Origin: JBBTSQ01 sp039795895
Lineage (GTDB): Bacteria > Patescibacteriota > Minisyncoccia > Phycocordibacterales > JBAYGS01
DNA length: 64,000 bases
Direction of reading: 5' to 3'
Assembly: GCA_039795895.1 (NCBI GenBank)
Contig: JBDKKW010000001.1
Span: forward strand, 71,634-135,633
Shown: one piece after another, positions 8,669 to 16,590 of the stretch
How positions within the stretch are numbered: position 1 is the stretch's first letter
Layout: each line of letters opens with the position of its first letter
Program-made: the position numbers and the translations under genes
Notes under the pieces: generated by a model
Databases searched by the model: none
Told to the model about the DNA's origin: nothing
Seen by the model: only the letters and a program-made list of their open reading frames with translations

Positions 8669-8714
8669 GATGTATAGCCTTTCTTTATTTGAGTTAAACG
8701 AACTTTCCGGAGTC

Positions 8715-8744
8715 ACTATACATAAATACCCGGATATTTGTCAA
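8715..8744 (-). promoter_or_regulatory. Sigma-70-type promoter for the 8668 gene
   Basis: On the minus strand: TTGACA, 18-bp spacer, TATAGT. It places the transcript start about 40 nt before the ATG at 8668. Confidence 0.7.
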
Positions 8745-8776
8745 TCGTATGTATTTTGTGTTACTGTGAGTGTCTT

Positions 8777-9820
8777 ATGATTTCTGGATTCTGGAAAAAC
8801 CTCAAAAAACCCTTTTTTGTACTGGCGCCGATGGCGGATGTGACCGACTGCGTCTTTCGGGCGCTGATTGCAAAATATTCTAATCACGGAAAAGCTTCTG
8901 GTGGGCCGGATGTCTTTTGGACCGAATTCGTATCGGCGGATGGTCTATGTAATCCACACGGCAGAGAACACCTTTTGATTGACCTGAAATATTCTGAAGC
9001 GGAGCGTCCGATTGTAGCCCAGCTCTTTGGAAGCAATGTAGAGAATATGGAAAAAGCTTCGGCATTTGTGGCGAGTCTCGGCTTTGATGGTATTGATATT
9101 AATATGGGTTGTCCTGACAAAACGATTGAAAAGCAGGGAGCTGGAGCGGCAATGATCAAAGATTTATCAAAAGCGAAAGAGATTATTCGCGCCGTAAAGC
9201 GTGGCGCGCCGAATCTACCTGTCTCAGTAAAGACTCGCATTGGCTACAACAAAAATGAAATTGATACTTGGGTACGGGGATTGCTCGAAGAAGATTTGTC
9301 AGCACTCACGATTCACGCCCGCACTCGAAAAGAGATGTCGATGGTTCCGGCACGGTGGGAGCACGTTCGTGAGGTGGTGGAATTAAAAAACAAAATGGGT
9401 AAGGACACACTGATTATTGGCAATGGCGATGTGCTCGATAGTGCTGATGCTCGAAAGAAGGTGAGTGAGACTGGATGCGACGGAGTGATGCTTGGGCGGG
9501 CGATTTTCGGCAATCCATGGCTCTTTGACCAGACTAAAGGGATTGCGGTGGGGCAGAGTGTGGAAGATGATCGAGTTGGACTGGGCTCAGGGAATCATAA
9601 AGTGACTGTATCGGAGCGACTGCGAGTACTCGTGGAGCATGCTGAGGAATTTGAGCGAGTATTATGTGAGCACAAAAGCTTTGCAGTAATGAAAAAGCAT
9701 TTCAAGGCGTACGTAAACGGTTTTGATGGCGCAAAAGAGTTACGAATGCAACTAATGAGCACAGAAGACTCAAAACAAGTGAGGGGAATCGTGGATAGTT
9801 TTCTAAAAAAGGCTCTATAG
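8777..9820 (+). CDS. tRNA-dihydrouridine synthase (Dus family)
   Basis: FMN-dependent reduction of uridine to dihydrouridine in tRNA. The start at 8777 (MISGFWKNLKKPFFVLAPM) is preferred; the frame continues 13 codons upstream without Dus-like sequence. The TIM-barrel shows the FMN-binding start LAPMADVTD, the catalytic NMGCPDKTIEKQGAG with its Cys, and the late phosphate-binding GCDGVMLGRAIFGNPWLF. The C-terminal helical tRNA-binding domain follows. 347 residues. The subfamily (DusB-like or other) cannot be set from sequence alone. Confidence 0.9.
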   Translation: MISGFWKNLKKPFFVLAPMADVTDCVFRALIAKYSNHGKASGGPDVFWTEFVSADGLCNPHGREHLLIDLKYSEAERPIVAQLFGSNVENMEKASAFVASLGFDGIDINMGCPDKTIEKQGAGAAMIKDLSKAKEIIRAVKRGAPNLPVSVKTRIGYNKNEIDTWVRGLLEEDLSALTIHARTRKEMSMVPARWEHVREVVELKNKMGKDTLIIGNGDVLDSADARKKVSETGCDGVMLGRAIFGNPWLFDQTKGIAVGQSVEDDRVGLGSGNHKVTVSERLRVLVEHAEEFERVLCEHKSFAVMKKHFKAYVNGFDGAKELRMQLMSTEDSKQVRGIVDSFLKKAL

Positions 9821-9862
9821 AGCCATATTTATGCTATTGCGGGTGGTGGGGTGATAAAGTGC

Positions 9863-9891
9863 TTGACTTTTATATATGAGTATGCTATGAT
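9863..9891 (+). promoter_or_regulatory. Strong promoter of the 9895-10640 unit
   Basis: TTGACT, 17-bp spacer, TATGAT. The surrounding string AGTGCTTGACTTTTA resembles that of the promoters at 52103 and 58543 (AGTACTTGACTTTT). Confidence 0.75.
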
Positions 9892-9896
9892 ACTCT

Positions 9897-10236
9897 CCAG
9901 ACAGTCGAGTTGGTTTCTGAATCGAAGGGATTTACCTAAAGGTGAATCAATCAGAAGCTCGCACTGTGTTGTACAGCCTAACCGGCCCACTCGCGAAATT
10001 CGCGCCTGAGAAGGAGGGTAAAAACACACGGAAGCCAGTTTAAGGTAAGATCAATCCTCAGAAAGAGATCAAAACCTACTGGCCTTGTCGACAAAGTTCG
10101 TTAAAAAATTATCAGATAAATAATCTGATAAAGAGTAACGGGTCGGATAAGCCGACAAAACTCTCACCATTAACCGACCAGAGACTGGCGCGCCACATCG
10201 AAGGCCCCGCCAAGTCTCCGGTCACAACAAAGAAAG
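9897..10236 (+). ncRNA. Long structured leader or ncRNA, unknown class
   Basis: About 340 nt between a strong promoter and a perfect ribosome-binding site, with no convincing ORF. Visible stems include TTATCAGAT (10109) with ATCTGATAA (10123), GTCGG/CCGAC around 10143-10156, CGCGAAATTCGCG near 9993-10005, and a long stem GACCAGAGACTGGCG (10176-10190) with CGCCAAGTCTCCGGTC (10208-10223) directly before the AAAGGAGGT. It could be a regulatory 5' leader of the ORF at 10246 or an independent RNA. It does not match RNase P, tmRNA or SRP signatures that I know. Confidence 0.45.
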
Positions 10237-10245
10237 GAGGTAAAA

Positions 10246-10476
10246 ATGTTCTATGAAAGACTGTGGTTGCGGTTGCACGGAGCGTTTGTGGAGGTAGGCG
10301 AATTTCTCGCTCACCTCCAGACGATTTTGCGGAACCGTGTTCGGGATATCAAGAAAAGCATTTGCGATTCTGCCATTGTGCAGAAGGGTGCTTGCTTGAA
10401 TGTCCCCATCAGTCGGGCGGGTCTGTCGGAGCTGTCGCTCTGGCCGATTAAGCCATCGTGGAAAATCCTGAGTTGA
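10246..10476 (+). CDS. Small unknown protein behind a structured leader
   Basis: 76 residues. Support is mainly the perfect Shine-Dalgarno AAAGGAGGT eight bases before the ATG, plus the promoter at 9863. The N-terminal half is a helix rich in aromatic and basic residues (MFYERLWLRLHGAFVEVGEFL). No family recognised. Other frames are also open here, so coding status rests on the ribosome-binding site. Confidence 0.5.
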   Translation: MFYERLWLRLHGAFVEVGEFLAHLQTILRNRVRDIKKSICDSAIVQKGACLNVPISRAGLSELSLWPIKPSWKILS

Positions 10477-10622
10477 GTCTGGGTGTCGGCGTTGGACCGA
10501 AGGTATAGAATGATGGGTATCTTGCGCCCCGGTGGGCCCTTGATATAACTGTCGGACTGTATTCAGTAGGAAACATGACACAGAAAAATGTGTCCCAACG
10601 ACGCCCTAGTCCCAAACAACCA

Positions 10623-10672
10623 CCCCGTTTTGCAATCTCGTTCCTACGAGAAAGCGAAGCGGGGTTTTCTTT
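10623..10672 (+). terminator. Intrinsic terminator
   Basis: CCCCG...CGGGG outer stem with TCTCG/CGAGA inner stem, followed by TTTTCTTTT. Confidence 0.7.
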
Positions 10673-10697
10673 TATCTGAATGGTGTCGTTGTTCTGA

Positions 10698-10740
10698 AAA
10701 CCCCAGAAAATTGCCCAAAGATTTTCTGGGGTTTCTTATT
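10698..10740 (+). terminator. Second intrinsic terminator
   Basis: Perfect 13-bp arms AAACCCCAGAAAA (10698-10710) and TTTTCTGGGGTTT (10722-10734), followed by a T-rich tract. Tandem with the terminator at 10623. Confidence 0.85.
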
Positions 10741-10781
10741 TTTATATATTTTAATTTATACATGATAATTCTCCTGAAAGA

Positions 10782-10810
10782 TTGACAATATCTATCAATG
10801 TGTATATAGT
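10782..10810 (+). promoter_or_regulatory. Promoter of the secreted protein gene at 10844
   Basis: TTGACA, 17-bp spacer, TATAGT; the start codon lies about 34 bp after the -10. Confidence 0.75.
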
Positions 10811-10843
10811 GCACTCAGAAAACGTCCTTTCCAGAAAAAAACT

Positions 10844-11374
10844 ATGAAAAAGCTGAACTCGGTGGCCATTCTTTTGGCCTTTCTCTCACTCGTGTCTCCC
10901 TGTTTTGGGGCGACAAACTTCGTTTTGACCTCGGTCTCGGACCCGGTCAAAACCACTTTTACGGTGGCGAGCAGTAACGTCCTGTTGTCGAGCTGGAATC
11001 TCCAGATCTCGACCAATGGAGAGCCGTTTGCCGATGTGGTGGGGACCATCAATTTCGGCTCGGTGGACAATAAAAGCGTAGGTTTTTATGTGCTCCATCC
11101 CACAACCTACGGGTTTTATCGCGGAAAGACGGTGCTTTCGGGCACCAATGCTTACTCGACCACAAACCTGTTGTTTACGACTCAGACGGCGGTTACTCAA
11201 GGGGGGATTACGATCTCTGCTGTAGGGCCTAGTCTTGGGTACGTGCTCGAGACTAGCACCAACTTGGTCAACTGGACATTCTACTCCAGCAACGCTCCCG
11301 GAGTGATGAATCTCGCTCTGGATCCGCCATCGGGGCCAAGAAAGTATTATCGGGTGAAGGTTGTCCTTCCGTAA
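10844..11374 (+). CDS. Secreted protein with a STNLVNWT-type C-terminal motif
   Basis: 176 residues with a clear signal peptide (MKKLNSVAILLAFLSLVSPCFGA); the Cys is preceded by Pro, so a lipobox is unlikely. The mature part is Ser/Thr-rich and beta-like. The C-terminal ~50 residues (LETSTNLVNWTFYSSNAPG ... YYRVKV) match a motif that recurs five times in the large surface protein just downstream (for example SATNLVNWTTIT ... NNFRLF), and which is also common at the ends of verrucomicrobial and planctomycete secreted proteins. It is a separate unit with its own promoter. Confidence 0.7.
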   Translation: MKKLNSVAILLAFLSLVSPCFGATNFVLTSVSDPVKTTFTVASSNVLLSSWNLQISTNGEPFADVVGTINFGSVDNKSVGFYVLHPTTYGFYRGKTVLSGTNAYSTTNLLFTTQTAVTQGGITISAVGPSLGYVLETSTNLVNWTFYSSNAPGVMNLALDPPSGPRKYYRVKVVLP

Positions 11375-11387
11375 GTTTCTCATACCA

Positions 11388-11418
11388 CACAACGTGTTTG
11401 TGTGGTTTTCTTTTTACG
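11388..11418 (+). terminator. Probable weak terminator after the secreted protein gene
   Basis: CCACACAACGTGTTTGTGTGG forms a hairpin (CCACACAA / TTGTGTGG) followed by TTTTCTTTTT. Confidence 0.7.
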
Positions 11419-11428
11419 GAGTACTATT

Positions 11429-11573
11429 GACATAATGTGTCCTATATGTGACAGAGTATTTTGTCCTTATAAAAGACATAAGTGTCCTTTATATATATGA
11501 TTATGTCCTATATAAAAATAAAGTTCGACATAATACAAAATATGTGTTTATAAATATGTTTCTATAAAGGACA
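11429..11573. promoter_or_regulatory. Operator-like array of TGTCC sites upstream of the surface-protein gene
   Basis: Four direct copies of TGTCCTWTAT-like sequence start at 11438, 11462, 11483 and 11504 (spacing 24, 21, 21 bp, about two helical turns). An inverted copy ATAAAGGACA lies at 11564-11573. A second word, GACATAA, recurs at 11429, 11475 and 11527. The whole 11396-11709 region is very A+T-rich and has no ORF. The array may bind a regulator of the 1592-residue protein gene. Confidence 0.6.
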
Positions 11574-11683
11574 TACTTTTTGTATTTTTGCGAATTATTG
11601 TGTTTAAAATTTTGAGCTAACGTACTTTTTCTTAAAAAATATGTTTTTTCTTAAAACAAAATGTAAAAAATGGTAATAAAGTA

Positions 11684-11711
11684 TTGACTTCTGCGACTTA
11701 ATAAGTAGTGT
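11684..11711 (+). promoter_or_regulatory. Likely promoter of the surface-protein gene
   Basis: TTGACT, 16-bp spacer, TAGTGT. The implied transcript start lies only a few bases before the ATG at 11725, which would make the mRNA nearly leaderless; no Shine-Dalgarno is visible. Confidence 0.5.
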
Positions 11712-11724
11712 GAATATAGTTTTT

Positions 11725-14700
11725 ATGGCCAAAAACAACACGAATCAAGTAATAAGCACGCATACGACTCTTTTTGGGTCTGTTTTTGCCTATGTGTCTC
11801 GACTGGTTTCTCCGGTGTTGCTTTTCACTATTGCACTCTCATTTTTTGCGCCTTTTATTCCAACCGAAGTATCTGCAAATCATACAGGAATTTTGACCAC
11901 AGCAACTATTGATTCTGATGCGACATGGACTGTGCCTGCGGGAATCACTCAGTATACCCTCAAAATCTGGGGTGCTGGAGGAAATGGTGGTAATGGAGGA
12001 GCACTCGGTGTACAGGGATACAATGGTCCTGGTGGAGGAGGTGGAGGTGGAGCAGGTGCGTATGGAGAAAAGACAATCACTGTTACTCCAGCTACAGCTA
12101 CGGTGACCGCTTCGATTGCTCAGGATAATACAGCTACAACCACAGTTACTGTTGGTGGTATGGTACTCAAACTTGGTCCTGGAGGAAACGGTGGAGTTGG
12201 TCTTGAATATTCAGGTGGTAGCAAAAAGCATGGAATTGCCTATGGTGGTCCTGGTGGAATTGGTGGAATTGTTGATCCTGCTTCTGCTTCGCTTTTTGAT
12301 ATTTCACAAAATGGTGCAAATGGAGGGGATGGTACTCCTGGTGGGTATGCAAACAGTATGTCTGGCTACGGTTTCCCGGGTGCTGGAGGCAAAGGTGCTG
12401 ATGGGTACTCTTCGCTAGCTTCTGGAGGTATTGGTGGAGCTGATCCATCAGGTGATCAATCATATTCATATGGAAATAATCCAGGAGTAGTGGGTAATGG
12501 TTTTGGTGGAGGGGGAGGTGGTGGTTCTGGCTACGGTGGGCAAGGTGCGCTTGGTGCACACGGCCGATTGGTTGTTGAATACAGCACACCAATTCCTGAT
12601 CCAGTGGTCCCGCCGACTATTTCTTGTTCAGCAACTGCTGGTGTGCTTGATGTAGCTCCTGCAGGAGTAAACACGATCCTTTCGTGGTCTACCAACACAC
12701 CTACGACCACTATCCTCGAAGTATCGAGTGATCTCATTACGTGGTTAGCTTATCCAGCCATCTCGACTACTGTGGGCGGATGTTATACTGTGACCGCTTC
12801 AACCACTAATTCACTTGCACAAGCAAACTCATTCCGTCTTACCGCTACAACTACCGTACCAGTAGTCCCACCTACACCACCAGTGACCCCAAGTGTCTCA
12901 TGTAGTGCGACAGCAGGTATACTCTCAAATGTCCCGCAAGATGCTTTAAATACAGTGCTTTCATGGTCTACCAATACACCAGCAAGTACGGTTCTTCAGT
13001 CTTCAACTGATTTTGTAAATTGGACCACTAGTCCTGTAACTCCGACGGTGTCGGGCGGATGCTATAGTGTGGTCGCTTCGACGACGAGCTCGGGTGGATT
13101 GACCAATCTCTTCCGTTTGAATGCTCCAGTGGTGGTGCCTCCAGCTCCGGTCCCAGTAACACTTAAAGATTTGACTCTCGTGGGTCCACTCACTGATGCA
13201 ACGGTGCCACTTTCGACTAACACTCAACAGGTTTCTTTTACTCTCCCAGCTGTGACTGATGTGTTTGTAGTAGCGTACGCGAACGCAACTATTCCAAACT
13301 CTGTCGCCTCGACTATCACTCTCTCACTCGACGGTACTGCGGTGGATTCTGCAGTGATTTCTGATGCGGCAAACACGGGTGGGGGTACCGCATCTGTTGC
13401 GACTCTCACCGCACACAATTCAGCCCTTTCTGCTGGGAGTCATACCCTCACAGTTTCTTTCCCTGCGCCAGGCGGTATGACCAATGGTCCAGTGAAGTTT
13501 TATGTATACAAGCTTGATACTGCGGTCAGTCAGGCGACTGCTGATATGGCGATCGTCGGACCGATTGCTACCACCACTGCGGTCACGGTCACCAATGAAC
13601 AAAAAGTAACTTTCACTGTGCCAACAACCAGCGATGTGATTGTGTATGGCTATGTCAATGCGGGTATTCCAAACTCGGTTTCTGCTCCAGTAAAAATGCT
13701 TTTGAACGGTGTAGTGGTGGATTCAGCAACCATTTCTGATGCGGCGATTACAGGTGGGACAACTCGTTCACTCTTTACAATGGTAGCTCGAAAGACGCTC
13801 ACTGCTGGTACCTACGAGCTTTCAACACAAGTACCAGCTCCGGGATATATTCAGAATAAGGCGCATTTTTATGTACAGTACCTCAATCCGGCACCGACTG
13901 ATCCGAGTACGCTTTCTGTGGCAGGACCTTTGGTTGACTCTGCGTTTACTACCAACACTCAAACCGTATCCTTTACTCTTCCTACCGCATCTGACGTGGC
14001 GGTCTTCTCGTATGCATCGGTTGGAATTCCAAACTCCGTCGCCTCAACCATCACTCTCTCACTCGACGGTACTGCGGTGGATTCTGCACTTATCTCAGAT
14101 GCAGCGATTACTGGAGGAGGTACATATTCGTTGGCGAGTCTTGCGGTCCGTAAGATGACTTTGTCAGCAGGAACACACACTGCTTCTTTGGCCTTTCCTA
14201 CATCGGGGGCCTTTGGTGGAGCAGCACAATTTTATGTATATCGTCTTCAGGCCACTTCAACTCCAGTGGTCCCACCAGTAGCGCCAACTTGTTCAGTAAC
14301 TCCAGGAGTACTTTCGGTCACTCCTTCTGGTGCAAACTCTATTTTGACTTGGTCTACCACTACGCCTCTTGCGCTTGTGGCTCAGAGTGCGACCAACTTG
14401 GTCAATTGGACCACGATCACTTCAGCACATCCGATTGTAAACAATTGTTTCTCAGTGACCGCTTCGACTACCGACGCGACGACTGGTTTACCAAACAACT
14501 TCCGTCTTTTTGATACTACGCCGATTCCGGTGATTCCATCTGCGACCGTGGTGACCTGTCCTGCAACTCCTGGTGTCCTTGCGATTACTGCATCTACAAC
14601 TAACTCGATCCTCTCATGGGCAAGTACGACACCAGCCACTCTCGTCGCGCAGAGTTCAACTGATTTGACCAACTGGACGGTGCTCACGTTTAATCCGCCG

Positions 14701-16503
14701 ATTGTGAACAACTGTTTTGCGGTGACTGCTTCGACTACCAACTCAGGGACTGGGCTACCAAACTTCTTCCGCCTCGCACTTGCACCAGTGGTACCTCCAG
14801 CGTTGCCTAGTTGTCCTGCGACTCCAGGAGTCCTCGCAATCACACCGTCTGGTGTAGATTCTATTTTGACTTGGGCAACCACCACACCTATCGCTCTTGT
14901 GGCTCAATCTGCGACTGATTTGATCAATTGGACCACTATCACAACCAATCACCCAGTAATCAACAACTGTTTCTCGGTAACAGCATCGACTACCAACGCA
15001 ACAAATGGATTGCCAAATAACTTCCGATTGTTTGATACGACACCTGTAGGCGGTGGCGGAGGAGGTACACCAACTCCAACGTTGACTGTTGGTCTCGCTA
15101 TCTCTGGCTCAACCACAACTGCGCCAATCAATAATCTTCCATTTGCATTAACACTTGGCGGTACTGCAGTTGGTCCAGCATTTCATCAGATCGATTGTAC
15201 CACTGACGGCACTTACGAATACGCTTCGACTACTCTGCTTTCGTCTTTCATTACTCCAGGCATTTGTACTTATACTAATCCTGGTACCTATACAGCGACT
15301 GCGCAAGTCGGCCGAAACGGTGCAACGACTACGGCAACTACTGTTATCACTGTGCTTCCTGGAGTCACCATCGGCGGACTTTCGATGAGTCTCAATCTCA
15401 CCGTTTCTCCAAATGCAGGTGTTGCTCCACTCAATAATGTGGGCTTTACTGGTAGTGTCTCGGGTACAGCAGTTACTGGAGTGGCAACTACAACCTTTAG
15501 CTTCGACTGCTTGAATGACGGTAGTTTTGAATTCTCATCAAGTACCGTGGCAACTTCGATAACGCAGGCTAATGTGTGTTCGTACACTAATCCGGGTACC
15601 TATGTCACTCGACTCTTGGTAGTGCGAAATTCGTTTATGGTGTCTGCGACTACCTCGGTAGTGGTATCTCCAATTCCAGCTACACCTCCTCCATCTGGTG
15701 GGGGTAATGATCCTGTCCCACCATCATTGGGTGGCGGTGGTCCGATTGGTCTATATGGCACCATCTCAGCTCCCGGCTCAATCGTCGTTACCAATAGTGG
15801 TGGCGGTGGTGGAGGTGCGCCACAACCAGTAGCTACTGGCGCTAGTTGCAGTTACCTCACTGATTACCTCCGATCGGATTTTGACAACAACCCTACAGAA
15901 GTGGCTAAGCTTCAGGCTTTTTTAAAGGACACAGAGAAGATGGACGTGTCTTTAACAAATGTCTTTGATAAACAAACAGAAGATGCAGTGAAGGCCTTCC
16001 AGGTGAAATACAGTGCTGATATCCTCACACCGTGGGGTGTGACCGAGCCAACAGGCTACGTCTATATTACGACCTTGAAGAAAATCAATGATATCCATTG
16101 TGCTGGTCAGAATGGCTATATAGCTGGTCCAACTCCTGATTTTACTCAGTATTATGCTGATTATCAGGCTGGTACTACGACCGTAAACACACCGTTTGGT
16201 AATGTGAATATTGCTTCAACAACCTCGGCGACAACTACACGTCCTTTTGACGGCATCATTGGTAGTGCAACAAGCACTGTGTCTGATACGCTCGCTGTAG
16301 CCACAACAACTGAAAGCTTCTTTGATCAAGGTACAATAATCCGTGGTCAGCAAAATGTCGCCACCGTTCTCAACGCGATGTCAGATATTGTCCTTTATGT
16401 CCTTAATAAAGTTGATGGAGTAATTGTGATACTTATTCTCGCAGCGATGGGATTCTATAGCTGGGTGTTTGTGAAGAAAGATGGAGAAGAAGCTAAGAAG
16501 TAA
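11725..16503 (+). CDS. Giant repeat-rich cell-surface protein
   Basis: 1592 residues from ATG 11725 (a GTG at 11710 is possible but overlaps the promoter). Order: hydrophobic export/anchor segment (residues ~25-50); Gly-rich domain (~75-285, GGAGGGGGGGA-type runs); two Ig-like repeats with a Cys pair (SCSATAG...GGCY); three ~115-residue repeats beginning LVGP and containing the PNSV and LSLDGTAVDSA-type motifs; three further Ig-like repeats (C-x-ATPGVL ... NLVNWT ... NNCFSVTAS ... NNFRLF); two PKD-like repeats (CTYTNPGTY, CSYTNPGTY); a Gly/Pro linker; a peptidoglycan-binding-like domain (CSYLTDYLRSDF ... EVAKLQAFL ... DAVKAFQVKY); and a C-terminal transmembrane helix with a KKDGEEAKK tail. 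It is probably an adhesin or stalk protein anchored in the envelope. Thr/Ser-rich throughout. Confidence 0.85.
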   Translation: MAKNNTNQVISTHTTLFGSVFAYVSRLVSPVLLFTIALSFFAPFIPTEVSANHTGILTTATIDSDATWTVPAGITQYTLKIWGAGGNGGNGGALGVQGYNGPGGGGGGGAGAYGEKTITVTPATATVTASIAQDNTATTTVTVGGMVLKLGPGGNGGVGLEYSGGSKKHGIAYGGPGGIGGIVDPASASLFDISQNGANGGDGTPGGYANSMSGYGFPGAGGKGADGYSSLASGGIGGADPSGDQSYSYGNNPGVVGNGFGGGGGGGSGYGGQGALGAHGRLVVEYSTPIPDPVVPPTISCSATAGVLDVAPAGVNTILSWSTNTPTTTILEVSSDLITWLAYPAISTTVGGCYTVTASTTNSLAQANSFRLTATTTVPVVPPTPPVTPSVSCSATAGILSNVPQDALNTVLSWSTNTPASTVLQSSTDFVNWTTSPVTPTVSGGCYSVVASTTSSGGLTNLFRLNAPVVVPPAPVPVTLKDLTLVGPLTDATVPLSTNTQQVSFTLPAVTDVFVVAYANATIPNSVASTITLSLDGTAVDSAVISDAANTGGGTASVATLTAHNSALSAGSHTLTVSFPAPGGMTNGPVKFYVYKLDTAVSQATADMAIVGPIATTTAVTVTNEQKVTFTVPTTSDVIVYGYVNAGIPNSVSAPVKMLLNGVVVDSATISDAAITGGTTRSLFTMVARKTLTAGTYELSTQVPAPGYIQNKAHFYVQYLNPAPTDPSTLSVAGPLVDSAFTTNTQTVSFTLPTASDVAVFSYASVGIPNSVASTITLSLDGTAVDSALISDAAITGGGTYSLASLAVRKMTLSAGTHTASLAFPTSGAFGGAAQFYVYRLQATSTPVVPPVAPTCSVTPGVLSVTPSGANSILTWSTTTPLALVAQSATNLVNWTTITSAHPIVNNCFSVTASTTDATTGLPNNFRLFDTTPIPVIPSATVVTCPATPGVLAITASTTNSILSWASTTPATLVAQSSTDLTNWTVLTFNPPIVNNCFAVTASTTNSGTGLPNFFRLALAPVVPPALPSCPATPGVLAITPSGVDSILTWATTTPIALVAQSATDLINWTTITTNHPVINNCFSVTASTTNATNGLPNNFRLFDTTPVGGGGGGTPTPTLTVGLAISGSTTTAPINNLPFALTLGGTAVGPAFHQIDCTTDGTYEYASTTLLSSFITPGICTYTNPGTYTATAQVGRNGATTTATTVITVLPGVTIGGLSMSLNLTVSPNAGVAPLNNVGFTGSVSGTAVTGVATTTFSFDCLNDGSFEFSSSTVATSITQANVCSYTNPGTYVTRLLVVRNSFMVSATTSVVVSPIPATPPPSGGGNDPVPPSLGGGGPIGLYGTISAPGSIVVTNSGGGGGGAPQPVATGASCSYLTDYLRSDFDNNPTEVAKLQAFLKDTEKMDVSLTNVFDKQTEDAVKAFQVKYSADILTPWGVTEPTGYVYITTLKKINDIHCAGQNGYIAGPTPDFTQYYADYQAGTTTVNTPFGNVNIASTTSATTTRPFDGIIGSATSTVSDTLAVATTTESFFDQGTIIRGQQNVATVLNAMSDIVLYVLNKVDGVIVILILAAMGFYSWVFVKKDGEEAKK
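13296..13375 (+). repeat. Near-identical DNA repeat inside the surface-protein gene, copy 1
   Basis: About 80 bp encoding IPNSVASTITLSLDGTAVDS, nearly identical at the DNA level to 14024-14103, far closer than the surrounding repeat units. Confidence 0.8.
14024..14103 (+). repeat. Near-identical DNA repeat inside the surface-protein gene, copy 2
   Basis: Matches 13296-13375, including synonymous positions across ACTCTCTCACTCGACGGTAC. This points to recent duplication or gene conversion between repeat units. Confidence 0.8.
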
Positions 16504-16590
16504 TTAGATATTAGTTTTTAGTTTAGGGAGAAGGAGAAGATTTTTGAATTCGCGGATTGTTTGTTGTGGGTTGTGTGTTATTCTTTGTGT

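Larger units (their letters stand above)
10477..10781. other. Intergenic region with two terminators
   Basis: The first ~145 bp show no ORF of note but contain GC-rich self-complementary pieces (GCGCCCCGGTGGGCCC). They are followed by terminators at 10623 and 10698 and then an A/T-rich stretch leading to the promoter at 10782. Confidence 0.6.

Noticed and set aside
10222..10581. Minus-strand ORF of 119 codons opposite the 10246 ORF
   Set aside because: It lacks a start signal and runs across the opposite gene's ribosome-binding site; the plus-strand signals are much better.
11429..11573. CRISPR array
   Set aside because: The repeated unit is only ~10 bp, spacers are ~11-14 bp, and there are no cas genes in the window.
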